Shown: piece by piece, positions 11,877-23,030 of the stretch
How the letters are laid out: each line of letters begins with the position of its first letter
Numbering within the stretch: the stretch's first letter is position 1
Assembly: GCF_958979055.1 (NCBI RefSeq)
Contig: NC_084889.1
Location: 4,976,761 to 5,040,760, forward strand
Reading direction: 5' to 3'
Length of the DNA stretch: 64,000 bases
Origin: Alnus glutinosa
Lineage: Eukaryota > Streptophyta > Magnoliopsida > Fagales > Betulaceae
The notes under the pieces: model-generated
Database searches by the model: none
What the model saw: only the letters and a program-made list of their open reading frames with translations
What the model was told of the DNA's origin: nothing
Program-made: the position numbers and the translations under genes

Positions 11877-11886
11877 TGGAACATAC

Positions 11887-13901
11887 CGGTAAGAGTATTT
11901 GATTAAGAACATGAGAAACCACCACATCCACAGGCTGAATGTCAGCCAACGCAGCACCAGGTTCACCATGCTGTAAAGAAATGCATGCTTAATATGCCTG
12001 ATATGTAAATGTGGAACAAGGATCGAATTACTTCAGAAGTAAAAGTAGAACCAAGCAATAGGTAGAGAATACCAGCAAATAATGGCCCGTGAATAGATAA
12101 AAAAATAAAAAAAATAAAATTCAACTACAGATAATACCAGCAAATAAAAGCCAGTGAATAGATTAAAAAAAAACAATCAACTAAGGATGCATTCAGCAGA
12201 GACAATAAACTCCAGATTTCTACTACACAAACTTATAATTTTAGAAACTGAAAAAAACTACTGCACATCTTATTTGAATGACTGACACACTTCAAAACAG
12301 CTTACAATTCCAAGGCCAAGTTCCATTTTTCCTGGACCCAAAAGATCTGATGTACCCTGTCCAGGAAGTGTGCAAACAGATAGCGCAACACCCATTGTTC
12401 CAACCATTTCTGATGCACATTTTGCTTCAGCAGCAACTTCAGCAAGGGAAAAACCACCAGCAGCAGCAGCTCCAGCAACCTGTCTTTCACAAAGGGAAAG
12501 AATTTATAGGACAAATTTAGTGAAAGAAAAACATTAAAAAAGAATAACCTCGTGATTCTATTGTTTAATTAAATATAACAAGCCATGAGTCCCAAGGGGG
12601 AAAGAAGGAATAGTAGAAGAATCTCATTGACAACCGAGACACTATCATGTAATTTTGGTTCCCATTCTGGACACGATGAAATTATAAATCATGATCTCAC
12701 TGAATGGCAAGAAAGATTCTTGCCCTTCAATCATATGTTGGCGCTGTACTATTATTTTTTTCACTATAAACCCTCGTGCACATTTTAAGATAACTAATCT
12801 ACAAGTCATTAATTGATTGATGAAAAAAAAATAAAAGAAAATACTGATAAAACAAGGAAGAAGAGAACTAGGAATAGGAAATTTTCTGTAATAAAGGATG
12901 AAGCATGAAGGATAAGAGGAGAGAGAGAGAGAGAGGAAATAGAGCCTAGAATCAGTTGAGGGCTCCTGTGTGTTGCTGTTTTTTTTTTTTTTGGGGGGGG
13001 GGGGGAAGGTGGGTTGAAGGAGGTGGAGGGAGAGAGAGAGAACCTTATGAACGAGAATAATCCCAGCCTATCCTCTTCGTCCGGCTATACCACAAGGTGG
13101 AGATAAAGCACAATCATCCCCAACAATTACGGTCTACAAGGTGCACAAAAAAAATTCTACTAGATTTTTTTGGGCTAGCTATTTATAAGATGCTTTCCTG
13201 TGAAAATTTAAAGAAAGCATACCTCCACTTTATAACCTTCAGATTTTGCTTGCTCAGCAGCCAAACCAAAATTTAAACGATCACCAGTATAATTCTGTCA
13301 ACAACAGATTACAGCACCATGAATCAAGATACAAAGCTAAATGACTCCTATTAATCAGACCATCCTTATCCAGCTTATACACTTCAAGCAATATAGTTTC
13401 AAGCATTTTGTAAAGGTGTCACTGCCTACTCTCTCCCTCTCCCAATTCCTTTCTCTCTATCTCTACTCCTTTTTTTTTTCTCTTCTTCTTTAACTGGTTT
13501 GGGGGTTATCCAGAACCAACATCACTTTTACAAAAAGAAACGCCATTAGACACACTGAACAAGGACACCACCACATATCATGATATAACAAACTGACAAG
13601 TAGTTAACGTATTACTTTAAAAATAATGATACCTTGACAATTAGAAGACATCCCATAGGACCAGTTACAGCACGGATGCCCTAAAAGTAAAGTTGTAGGT
13701 TAGGTCAGGGTCATCTAAGAAGAGCAATAATAATTATTGACAGGTATATGCACTTCCAACTACAAGAATAAACGAGAACAAAACCATACAGCTAGAATTG
13801 AATCAACTGGTGGAGAGGCAAAAAATCCCCACAAATAGCTGCTGTCAGCATCCCCTCCCCCATAAATCCCGCATGCGCAGGCTCATGACCACTTCCACCT
13901 C
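11887..13901 (-). pseudogene. Dihydroxyacetone kinase (DhaK domain) pseudogene with introns
   Basis: Intact family members phosphorylate dihydroxyacetone with ATP. Six minus-strand exons with GT..AG borders are readable: 13901-13790 ([18 protein letters not shown]), 13680-13633 (GIRAVTGPMGCLLIVK), 13294-13223 (NYTGDRLNFGLAAEQAKSEG), 13133-13044 (VIVGDDCAL), 12479-12306 (CASEMVGTMGVALSVCTLPG) and 11970-11887 (HGEPGAALADIQPVDVVV). Phases agree between exons. Two lesions kill it: a 1-nt deletion at about 13820-13826 (exon of 112 instead of 113 nt) and a TAG in the fourth exon (RRG*AGIILVHK, near 13070). The N-terminal exons and the whole C-terminal DhaL part are missing. The retained introns show a genomic duplication, not a retrocopy. 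Confidence 0.88.
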
Positions 13902-14165
13902 CTGTATGAGATAGATCAATATAACAGAGGGCTCCCTAGGATGACCAATTTAATTGCAGGGCAGTACCAGAATGTAAGAATCACTATTGTTCAATGCATT
14001 ACATTGAAAAAGGGGTAATGATAGTGGATCATATTTGGATTGGACACCAAAGCTCCAAAGCCCATAAGCTCCATGTTTCCTCAACAGCATAACGTATTAG
14101 ACAAAAAAAAGTGTAAGTTTCATATTTCTTTTTATCATATTCGGCGCCCCAATGTAACCAAAGAA
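13902..14165. other. Short spacer between TAF1C-like gene and DHA-kinase relic
   Basis: No DHA-kinase 5' exons are found here. The space is too small for them and abuts the stop codon of the next gene. It serves as the 3' flank of the TAF1C-like gene. Confidence 0.5.
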
Positions 14166-17012
14166 TCATGTAGATTGCTTTTGGAACCTAGACGGACTGC
14201 AAAATTCCTTATATAAATTAAAACCATCTTGCCATTTGGACCATTGCCTCTTCAAACCATTGTATGCCTTCAATTCTTTTGGCCCAAAGTTCTTAACAGA
14301 AGCATCAAACTGCAACTCGCTGGAGCACAGATCATCAAACAGTTCTGGTCCAACAGTTTTCGAGTCTCTCTCTAAGACAGTGCCCAGATCGTTACACCTT
14401 TTGTGCGGGTCAGAAACGTTGCCATTAGGAACATGCTTCTTCTCAGACACTTTAAAAATCATGATATCAAATTTCTTGTCTTCAAAGACATTTCCCTTCC
14501 CTTGATCCATGGTAGAGCACTTGAGTGCAACTGGATGGTATAAACAGAAAGGTTTTGGCTTTTGAGAGGCGCCCCACATATCTTCTCTGTCATCAGCAAG
14601 GGATACATCAGGGTCATCATGAAGCTCACAACCAGAATCTGACACGGCCATTTCACTGGCCACCTGCTTGACTTCATCATATCGCAGGTTAAGTTCCTTC
14701 TCCAATGAAAATCCACCTGCTTCTTCCATATCAGAATAGCCGTTACGATATTCATGAAGTGTAAGTAGAACAGGAAGAGGAAGAACTGGACCTACAAGAG
14801 CATCATCTCGCTGAACTTTCTGTGACCACTTATTGCTACGGCATGAAGGCTTTCTTAAGAAGAAAGGAGGCAATTGAGGTAGGTCTGGAACAACTAGAAA
14901 TTCCAAAGCTACCTTTTTCTGGTCCACAAGTACTTCAAGGAACTCTGAGTAGTTGGAATAGGCAAGTTGCAATAGTTCCATTGGCAGGCCTGCCCACAAT
15001 CTCCTCAAAGCAACCTCATGGATGCTTGCTGGCGAGCTGATGCCATTAAAAACAACAGCAACAGCAGGAGATGATCTCAATCGACCAAACCCACAAGCCT
15101 TCAACTTCTCGCACAAGATTTCATGAGATTCTGTACTAAAAGAGTTATTCTCTCGAGTACCCTTAAAAGGCTTTTTCATTTTTGAACTTAGGACTTTACT
15201 AAGGTTACCATTTAAATATGCCAAGAGGTTATCGAGTTTCAGGTATTTGAATCTTCTGGGAAATCTGTATTCCTCTTCATCCTGAATATAGAGGAAATTA
15301 TCTTCAAAATGCAACAATTCTCTATGAAATTCTTTCGAATTGTTTACATAATCCCACGAAGCATGATATCTTTGTAATTCAAGCTTCCCTGAAGACATAA
15401 GCCTTATCAGTGTAAAACCACCAAATTCATCTGACCCACAAAGCAGCGAAGATAAACCCTTGTTTAGGATGCCAAAACCCAAAACTATTTCTTTCTTCTG
15501 CTGCCAATCAATCCATTCAGGAAGATCATCCTTCAAAATCTCCTCTCTGACGAGACAGCTTCCACACCGACAATCACGGCCTGACAATAAGAGATCTGTG
15601 GGGAGCTCCCATGCATAAACAGTTTTCAAAGCTTCCAAAACTTCAGAAGCAATGCAATCTCTGGGGACTGGTGAAGTAGGTCCATAGCAAAAGAGATTAA
15701 ACTCACAATTCCAAAAAGATCCCAATATAATGCAAAAACCCGATTCTGAAGCCCACCTATATGTATCATCCCTCGAGTTTGATCTCAATTCTGTCAATCT
15801 AAACACATCAATGTAGCAAGGTTTATCAAGACCATGACCCCATTGCAAAACCGGCACCATCGGCTTCCGCACATCACAAAGAAGCAACAGACTATCCGAA
15901 GCCAGCACAAAACAAAAACGATCAGAATCCACCATCGTAAACGTAAGGAACCGTTCGTTTTTAACATTTGCATACAATCTCAACATCTCAACCTTGGCCA
16001 AACAACTCACAACACATTCATCAAACCTCAAATCGACCAAAAAAACCGCATTGGACCGCACGACCACCAAAATCCTAGGATGCCAACTGAACTCACAACA
16101 CAACCATTTATGAGCCCCTGAGGTACCCGAATCATCGTCCCAGGGAACCCGCAACCTAGTCCCTCTAAAACGTGCATTCGAAGCACCAGCTTTCGAACAA
16201 GAGTCCAAATCAAACAAGAACAATTCGCCACTCTCCAACAGAACCACACTCTCCTCCAGCAAATGTGGACTCCAACAAGCCCACGCAACAGAGCAACTCT
16301 TAAACACCTTACTCCCCAAACAAACCAAACCCGGCCTCTCCGAACTCAAACCAAGCCCATTAACCTTCACAGCAAACCAATGCACAGAATACAACGTAGA
16401 AGCCATCACATACCCAACGCTAACAAAGGAACCCGAATTACCTGCCGGAATCGCACCCGAACCGACCGCCGGGTTCACCGAGATCCTGAGAATCCGATAC
16501 TGGAACCCGGTCCTTTCCCAGAAAACATCGCCGTTTTTATCGACCCGAACATCGAAACCCGACCCCGAACCGTTCACGGACAGCCCCAAGAATCCGACTT
16601 GCTCGGAGTTGGCACCGGTTGGGAAGAAGACGAGGAGAGAGTTGGAACAGGGAAGTTGTAGGAAAGAGAGGCGGTTGTGGAGGAGATGGGAAGCGGCGTC
16701 GTTTTGGAGGGGGCCGAGGAGGGAAGCGATGGAGGAGGAGGTGGAGTGGGTAAGAGAGGAGGAGGTGAGGAGGAATCTTGGCAAAGAGAGGTGGGGAGGA
16801 GGGGGGAGAGAGCGGGGGAAGAGGGAAGGGGAGGAGAATATGACGGTCAGTGTTCGGGGGATAGGGTTGAAGAGGAGAGGGCCGAGAATGGGTTTGGCTG
16901 AAGGGCCTGAGAGGAGGAGTGGAGGGGCGAAGACTGTGGAGATTGGGAAGAGGGACTTCCATTCCGACGACAAGTTCATCGTTGGGGAAGAGGAAGACAG
17001 CTCTGTTGACAA
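14166..17012 (-). CDS. TAF1C-like protein (Pol I SL1/TIF-IB subunit C family), 948 aa
   Basis: A single uninterrupted minus-strand reading frame of 948 codons. The N-terminus has the block EWKSLFPISTVFAPPLLLSG followed by SAKPILGPLLFNP, which I recall from plant proteins annotated as TATA-box-binding-protein-associated factor RNA polymerase I subunit C (Arabidopsis At3g18310 type). Residues about 150-600 read as a beta-propeller-like region with hydrophobic strands (VVLLESGELFLFDLDS, LLLLCDVRKPMVPVLQWG). The C-terminal third is charged and ends near LKRQWSKWQDGFNLYKEF. Such proteins would act in the nucleolus in rDNA transcription initiation. A second Met at 16979 (MNLSSEWKSLF) is an equally good start. 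The 5' flank contains a 66-bp tandem duplication (around 17000-17090). The family call rests on remembered similarity. Confidence 0.65.
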   Translation of the reverse strand: MSTELSSSSPTMNLSSEWKSLFPISTVFAPPLLLSGPSAKPILGPLLFNPIPRTLTVIFSSPSLFPRSLPPPPHLSLPRFLLTSSSLTHSTSSSIASLLGPLQNDAASHLLHNRLSFLQLPCSNSLLVFFPTGANSEQVGFLGLSVNGSGSGFDVRVDKNGDVFWERTGFQYRILRISVNPAVGSGAIPAGNSGSFVSVGYVMASTLYSVHWFAVKVNGLGLSSERPGLVCLGSKVFKSCSVAWACWSPHLLEESVVLLESGELFLFDLDSCSKAGASNARFRGTRLRVPWDDDSGTSGAHKWLCCEFSWHPRILVVVRSNAVFLVDLRFDECVVSCLAKVEMLRLYANVKNERFLTFTMVDSDRFCFVLASDSLLLLCDVRKPMVPVLQWGHGLDKPCYIDVFRLTELRSNSRDDTYRWASESGFCIILGSFWNCEFNLFCYGPTSPVPRDCIASEVLEALKTVYAWELPTDLLLSGRDCRCGSCLVREEILKDDLPEWIDWQQKKEIVLGFGILNKGLSSLLCGSDEFGGFTLIRLMSSGKLELQRYHASWDYVNNSKEFHRELLHFEDNFLYIQDEEEYRFPRRFKYLKLDNLLAYLNGNLSKVLSSKMKKPFKGTRENNSFSTESHEILCEKLKACGFGRLRSSPAVAVVFNGISSPASIHEVALRRLWAGLPMELLQLAYSNYSEFLEVLVDQKKVALEFLVVPDLPQLPPFFLRKPSCRSNKWSQKVQRDDALVGPVLPLPVLLTLHEYRNGYSDMEEAGGFSLEKELNLRYDEVKQVASEMAVSDSGCELHDDPDVSLADDREDMWGASQKPKPFCLYHPVALKCSTMDQGKGNVFEDKKFDIMIFKVSEKKHVPNGNVSDPHKRCNDLGTVLERDSKTVGPELFDDLCSSELQFDASVKNFGPKELKAYNGLKRQWSKWQDGFNLYKEFCSPSRFQKQST

Positions 17013-17587
17013 CGCAGAACAGCAAGGGTGGGAAAAAGGAGCATCGGGGGTGGAAATCCAGACGCTCTGTTGACAACGCAGAACGCTGGAGCCTGGAAGA
17101 AGAACCTAGAGCTGGGTAAGGGCATACTGCAACGTAGCACCAAGAGAATGGAATAGGATCGTCTCCAGTTGTGTTGAACTGGATACAAGCCGGTTCACGG
17201 TTACGATTTTTTTAAAACAATCGAAGGCTATCAATTAGGCACGTCATACGAAAGAAAGTTAACGGGTAAAGAGGCCATTGACGCCATTGTCCCTCCGTTA
17301 TCCCCTTCTTCTTCAAAACTTTCAAAACGCATTCCTACCTTGCTCGCTCAAAAATGTCTCCTCCCAAAATCTTCGCTCCTCTCTACCCTACCTTGCTCCT
17401 CCCTCCCCCACCGTATTCCTTTCGGTTGGCGAATCAGCCACCCCTTCACGCGATGCTAAATCGTGAACGCAAAGCACTGTGCGACCACAGCTCATGAACC
17501 ACCGTACGCCGCAAGCCCACAAGCACTGTACACCGCCGAGCCCATCTCCACTGTACACAGTCAAAGAACCACCACCGCCGACGAAGG

Positions 17588-17592
<5 letters not shown>
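17013..17592. other. 5' flank of the TAF1C-like gene
   Basis: This is probably its promoter and 5' UTR. The 20-mer CTCTGTTGACAACGCAGAAC occurs twice (near 17001 and 17067). No TATA box was chosen. CT-rich sequence from 17280 could be the 5' UTR of a plus-strand transcript, but no supported gene follows. Confidence 0.35.

Positions 17593-17634
<42 letters not shown>
17593..17634 (+). repeat. (CT)21 microsatellite
   Basis: A pure CT dinucleotide run. Confidence 0.95.
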
Positions 17635-17636
<2 letters not shown>

Positions 17637-17919
17637 TTTTCCTTTGGATTTTCTCTGGTAGTGTGGCCCCAAATCTGGCTTTTTCTTCCTTTCTCTTGTT
17701 TTTATTTTCTTTGCATTTCTCTTTTGAGAATAACTTCTATTCGGTGGTGGCAAAAACCACCACATTTTTGCCCACCAATAAAAAGTTGACATATCAGCAT
17801 GAAACAAAACAAAACACAAAAAATGTAAGTGTCAGCAAAAACACTGAATCATCTCCTTCCTTCACTCTTTTAGTCTTTAGAAAGAAAAAAAAAAACCAAA
17901 AATCCTCCTCCCAGCCACT

Positions 17920-18540
17920 GCCCCACGCGGCCACGCCGGACCTCGAGATCGGCGGCAACTCCACGGAACTCGAAGGAGAAGACGAACGTGGTGGGTAGTC
18001 CCTGTACGGGAAGGAGAAGACGAACGAATCGGCAACTTCTTGGACCCAAAGTTGGCCGGGGGTGGCATTAAGGCCAACCCTAGATCCATCTAGGGCTGGC
18101 CCGATGGCCACCCCAGGCCCTGCGCGGCCATCCCCGACCACTGGGGGGTGGCCGCGCCGCTACCCCCGATCCATGGGGCGGCCGCACGGCCACCCCCGAG
18201 GTCTGGGGTTGGCCCGAACTTGGGGGTAGCCTTCGGGCCAACCATTCCGTCGGCCGGGTGGACGTCAATCTGTAGGAGGAGCAGCGTTAGTGGCGTGTTC
18301 CGACTCGGGAGTTGGCGGCGTGTTCCAGCCTGGGTGGTGCCGGCAGCATCCAGACCCACATCGGAGGAGCAACGTTCTGTGCCGTTGGTTTTGGCCTGGC
18401 TGGTGTTCCGACCCGGTCGGTGGCATCGAGTCCATTACGGGCGTTGGCGGCGTGGTCTGGCCTGGGCGGTGCCGGCGGTGTCCGGCCTGGCTGTGGCGAA
18501 ATGTCTGCTTGGGCAGGGGCGGAATGTCTTTGAGAGGGAA
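17920..18540. other. GC-rich, CpG-rich patch of unknown nature
   Basis: About 600 bp with strikingly higher GC than the flanks. 18030-18250 consists of mirrored 'gggggtggcc / ggccaccccc' blocks. 18280-18520 repeats 'ttggcggcgtg..ctgg' units. Open frames on both strands are low-complexity by-products. It may be a non-autonomous transposon, but I could not define ends. A T-run lies at 18587-18622. Confidence 0.4.
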
Positions 18541-18583
18541 ATGGGGCAAAAGATCCGATATTTCAACAACAATTGAAATTTTT

Positions 18584-18586
<3 letters not shown>

Positions 18587-18622
<36 letters not shown>
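18587..18622 (+). repeat. Poly(T) run
   Basis: 36 consecutive T. It may be the A-tail of a minus-strand retrosequence, but no body was recognised. Confidence 0.85.
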
Positions 18623-19452
18623 CTGAGATGACGTGTCAAAATGTAATTGGATGGCAGAAAACCCTTGTTTTATGCTATGGCCTGACATAAGGGGCTCTCT
18701 TTTCTTTTTGGGTTACTTCATATTTTCCCTGTGCTTAGACTAAATTGTTGTTTTCAACATCAAAATGTAGCATCTAATATATTTTTCCTGGAAAAAAGAT
18801 TCCCAAGTTTTAATGTTTTGTAATATATGCAGTCATTCTCTTGAGGTATTTGTTTGCGTGGCTTTCCTTTTTGTTTTTGATTTTTAGTTTAAGCCATTTA
18901 AGCTTTAGATTTGTGTATTTGAAATGATTATTTGTGGGTTGGGGTTGGTTTGGTGTTGTGTGCTAGGTTCTTGATGATCTATCTCGCGCTAACTCATATC
19001 AATCTTGGCTTTTGGATTTGTTGGTTTGAAATGATTGTATTACTAGATCCGTGTGTGTGCGTGTGTGATTATGTTGGCCCATGAGCTAGAAGATCTTTAA
19101 AGACTACAAAATCACTTATCTTACAAAATTGTGCATTAATACATTGAGAGGATCAATTATCAACGGGTTTTTTTGGTTGCTGTTTTCGTACCTATGTAAG
19201 AAATCAAACATGTGAATTTGATCTGGAAACTCATTCCACTTTAACTTGACTAAATTTAACTTTTTGTACATATTCATTTGAAGAGTCCATTAACTGATAA
19301 GCTACCAGTTGCCTCATATGAGCAAAACATGGGTTTTATTAATCTTCCTGATCCTTGTAGATTCTTGGTGCATATCATTGGTTTGGGAATTACAATGACA
19401 TTATTTTGGCTTCAATTTGAAGTTTGTATGATATTCTAATTTCATTTAATAG
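18623..19452. other. Unassigned, T-rich, intron-like
   Basis: The plus strand is T-rich and ends in a good acceptor (ttcatttaatag) at 19441-19452, just before the BSK-like exon, so at least the right part looks like an intron. No upstream BSK exon was recognised. Confidence 0.35.
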
Positions 19453-19588
19453 ATGTAACAAGTTGATGGAACACCATGCCTTCTATCTTCAAGCAGTTGC
19501 GCTCTTCAGCCTTGGTATGGATGATGATGCAAAGGAAAGTATCAAAAGACGGCACGTCCTTGGAAGCCAAAAACAGTATAGAAACTAA
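19453..19588 (+). pseudogene. Last-exon fragment of a BSK-type receptor-like cytoplasmic kinase
   Basis: After a plus-strand acceptor AG, 44 codons read to a TAA at 19586-19588. The stretch AFYLQAVALFSLGMDDDAKE matches the C-terminal tetratricopeptide end of brassinosteroid-signalling kinases (RLCK-XII), which have a tryptophan-proline motif just before AFYLQA; here MEHH stands instead. The end (RRHVLGSQKQYRN) departs from the usual DG..LEAKKN. Neither the kinase domain nor the N-myristoylation start is present in the window, so it is a detached fragment. Confidence 0.55.
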
Positions 19589-21560
19589 AATTGTATAGCA
19601 TTATTTTCTTCTTTCACTTGTATCTACCTTTGTTCATTTCTTCTTTGGCATATAAGTTTTGGTTACACCTGAGGTGTTAGTAGGCTAGTAGCTTTATTCA
19701 GTTATGTTCACTGTAAGTAACTTCAGTTTTGACTTCAAATTGTTACATTAGTTCAAACACAGTGATGAGTTTCTTAAACTGATGAATGTAGTCCCAAGTT
19801 TCTTACTGTAATGAATTCCAATGAAAGTCCAAGATTATTACAAGCAATGAGCAATGATGAATGCCAATGCTAAGCAATTTGCATGTTGATAGTCCTAGTT
19901 TCTTTTTGGATTGTTCTGCATTGTTAAGAATGCTAAACTGCCAAACGTTGACAAAGACTAAGAGAATTTAAATTAACTTTGGCCCACAAGATCCCTCCTT
20001 ATTGCTTAATCTCAAAAACCCATATACAAAATTTTTTTAAGAATAAACCATCTTAACATTACAAACTGGTACAATATCCACCATCATTAAAAAAAAAAAA
20101 AAAAAAAAATCAACACATAACCACCAAGTTTCTAGACTAACTTTGGCGTGCATTGAAACCAAAGTCTTTACAAATTCTTTCTATGGAGAGGAAATATTAA
20201 GAAGTGGAATTAGAGCAATTGAACTTTTATTATGATGCACAAGAATTGACAGTATTGCAAAATAACTTTATGCGAAGTATCAAGACCATAGTTTGTATTT
20301 TGTATTTATGAACAATTACAAAACGAATCTATTACAATTCAAAATTAACAAATGTAATCTTTATTCACGTTTCGCACCTAATTAGGGATAAAATACGCTT
20401 CGAATTTAAACACAAGCGCCATCTATATCCCATATCACCAAACGTGGAATTTGAACTTTTGCTTCTGCAGAATTGTTACCTTATCTGTGACACTGAAGTT
20501 CAAATATCTGATCTTCATTTTTCGCGAATCATAGTTTTCTACTTGAAATGGTGACCAGCACACGTCTTCTTGCAATTGTCCATGCTGGCAATGCCAATAG
20601 GGTAAGACAAAATGACTGCTAAACTACAATACCCCCCTCTTCCGGAGCATATTGAATTTTGTTTTTGCCAAGTCCCCCTTTGTCCTCCAAAATTGATGTG
20701 ACTTTTAAAATTATAATTAGATAAAAAATAAATCACAATTGAATTTATCAATTTGGGAGGACAATTAGGTAGTATTTATCATTACTCGACATTTAGTTCT
20801 CTCACATCATTTTCCTCGTCCTGTTGAAAAAAAAAAATTGACAGAGAAGTCACAAAACTACCTCTTGCTAACTATACAAATCTCAAAGCAACACAACAAC
20901 AGTAGACATCTAACCTACACCAAACCAGAAAAAAGTGAGAAAAATTGACTACATCAAACCGGGAAGAAGCAGCAGCAGAGGACTACCAAAATACCAGCAA
21001 AAAGGGCAATCAGGCAAGACCAAAAAAGCTCCACATTCCAGCAGCAAACTGGATCCAAAGACAACCCAAATACCAACAGTAAACAACCCTAACCTTCTCA
21101 AAAAACTACATCCAACCAACCAGAGCTAAAGAAACAACTCAACATCAGCATTAGAACAGCACCAGCAACTCAATAGACCCAGAGCTCACAAACACACAAC
21201 CCCTTCATAATTTCCTTCCACAAACGGTTACTAAGGCCATACTAGAAAACAGTTCCTTTAGTTGTTTCCTCTTGTAGACAGTATAGTATGTATTAGGAAA
21301 ACTTTGAAATGAAGAAAATTAGAACGACCCATGAACTACGAAAGTAAAAAATAAAAAATTATTGCCAGCTTAAAAAAATTGAAAAATCTTGCATCAAGTA
21401 GAGGAGAAAATAAACAAAATCAAGACAATGATTCCGAAATGAAGAAAATTAGAACGACCCAAAAACTACGAAAGTTAAAAAAAAAAAAAAAAAAATGAAG
21501 AACCCGTAATTTTTTTTTTTGTCAGCTTACAAAATAAAAAGATGAGAACTCCCTCCCTAG
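19589..21560. other. Unassigned intergenic stretch
   Basis: No gene is supported. 20640-20797 resembles one side of the 'cattactc' MITE family seen at 43398 and 59077. A direct repeat (gaaatgaagaaaattagaacgacc) occurs at about 21307 and 21435. 20880-21190 is rich in CA and CAGCA. Confidence 0.35.
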
Positions 21561-21579
21561 TCCTTGGTAAGTTTATTAA

Positions 21580-21897
21580 TTGCTTCAGAGATCACTCTGT
21601 GCATCGAAGAATTACAATCGTCAATTGCAGATGAGGAACGGCCGTGATTTCTTGTTGAAGCGGTCGTACTCGTTCAGATTCGAACGGATTTTGGCATCGA
21701 AGAGGATGGTGTTGGAGCCGGCAACGGAGAGGAAGCTTCTGGAAGACTGGAACAAAAGGCCGTCGCTGTTTGGATCGTTGGATAAGCCAAGGGTTTTCTC
21801 GTTCAGGTACTACAGAAGAATAAGTCGTCTTCAGTTGGCTGTCGTCTTCAGGTGGTGTTTTCGGTGGGTCAGGTTGGCTGTCGGTGGCGGAAGCTGA
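21580..21897 (+). other. Open frame of unknown origin
   Basis: 105 codons. The part MRNGRDFLLKRSYSFRFER, then PATERKLLEDWNKRPSLFG, looks like real coding (balanced, charged, better GC than the flanks). I do not recognise the family, and no extension into exons was found. The C-terminal 15 residues look non-coding. It could be the first exon of a gene or a captured fragment. Confidence 0.3.
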
Positions 21898-22208
21898 ACT
21901 TGGGGAAGGGAGGAGGGATGAAAGAGGAGAGGGGGATTTTCTTTTTCTTTCTGAACTCGTAATGTTTTTACACGTGACAAGCACACTGAGCTATATTTTG
22001 ATCTCGTAAAGGGGGCTCTAATTTGGGCTTGGAACATCCTAGTAGCCAAGCTGCATAGGCATATGCTACAACATAGAGAGGGGTGGAGGATTCTAGATCT
22101 TGTGGCCACATTTGGCTGGAATGGAATGCATCATGGGTCCAGCTTGAGTCCGGATTCAGCACTGAGGATCAGCTGGGTTGTTTTACTAGAAAGGGCAGAA
22201 TTGTTGTT

Positions 22209-23030
22209 TCAAAGGAAGGGCAAAGATGTCACAACAGTTATACCAGTTCCAGCAAGATTACCTCCAAAAGTAGCCGCCTCACCCTCTTCTTTGACACATA
22301 GCAAGAGTGTCCAACTAAACCCATGTGGAAAAGTTGTTGTAAGGTGCAATAATTCCTCAGCTGCCACGTAACAACTGACTGAACTCCACGGCAGTTTCCA
22401 GGTTCTTCTACAGCTAGTTCCCGAGGCTGCAATCATGTTCTGATACCACCATACCGCTTCCTCCAATTTCCCAGCATTACAAAACCTTTTAATCAAAGCA
22501 TTATAACTAGTCACATCCGGGTTAATTCCTTTGCTTCGCATTTCATCAAACAATTTAACTGCGTCAAATATTCTGTTGTTATGAGCCATACACAGAGCAG
22601 TACCCTCCCACGAACCCATCTTACAAAATGCTTTGAGAAGACGGATTGCAATTCCTTCAGTGGAGTTGTCCGGGTACTTCTTCTGGGTTTCTACGATTTC
22701 TTCTCGCATGGAGAATTTCCCCTCAATCCAACCAGCTTGCTTGCTTTGGTTGACCCATCCATCTATGAAGGTGTCTTTGTCCAGCTCAAAACAGCACCGT
22801 ACATATAAATCTACTACCTGCCCTTTTAATGTTGCAAAGATGGAAGTTCTCATCCCTTGCTGTTGCACAAATCTTGATGAATTCACCCAGCACTGTTTGT
22901 ATAAAACTGGTATTGTTACCTCCCCCTTAAAAAGACACACCCTATCAAACAAAACACACCCCTTCTTCCAAGCCCCATGCACCATTGGATTATTGGTTGC
23001 CAACTGGTTTGCACCAATGTAAAGAACCAT
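22209..23030 (-). pseudogene. PPR-like relic, possibly chimeric
   Basis: A minus-strand open frame of 273 codons. Residues about 145-195 contain one and a half P-type pentatricopeptide repeats (NRIFDAVKLFDEMRSKGINP, then TSYNALIKRFCNAGKLEE). The 140 residues before and the 70 after do not read as PPR. At the switch point after the PPR part the minus strand reads tggtatcagaac, close to an initiator-Met primer binding site, so a retroelement junction is possible. It is far too short for a functional PPR protein. Confidence 0.45.

Noticed and set aside
12278..12520. Gln-rich plus-strand open frame
   Set aside because: It is the reverse strand of the fifth DHA-kinase exon, whose minus-strand reading matches the family exactly.
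16537..17076. Other long open frames on both strands at the 5' end of the TAF1C-like gene
   Set aside because: They are Pro/Arg- or Gly/Glu-rich shadows of the G/C-skewed first exon.
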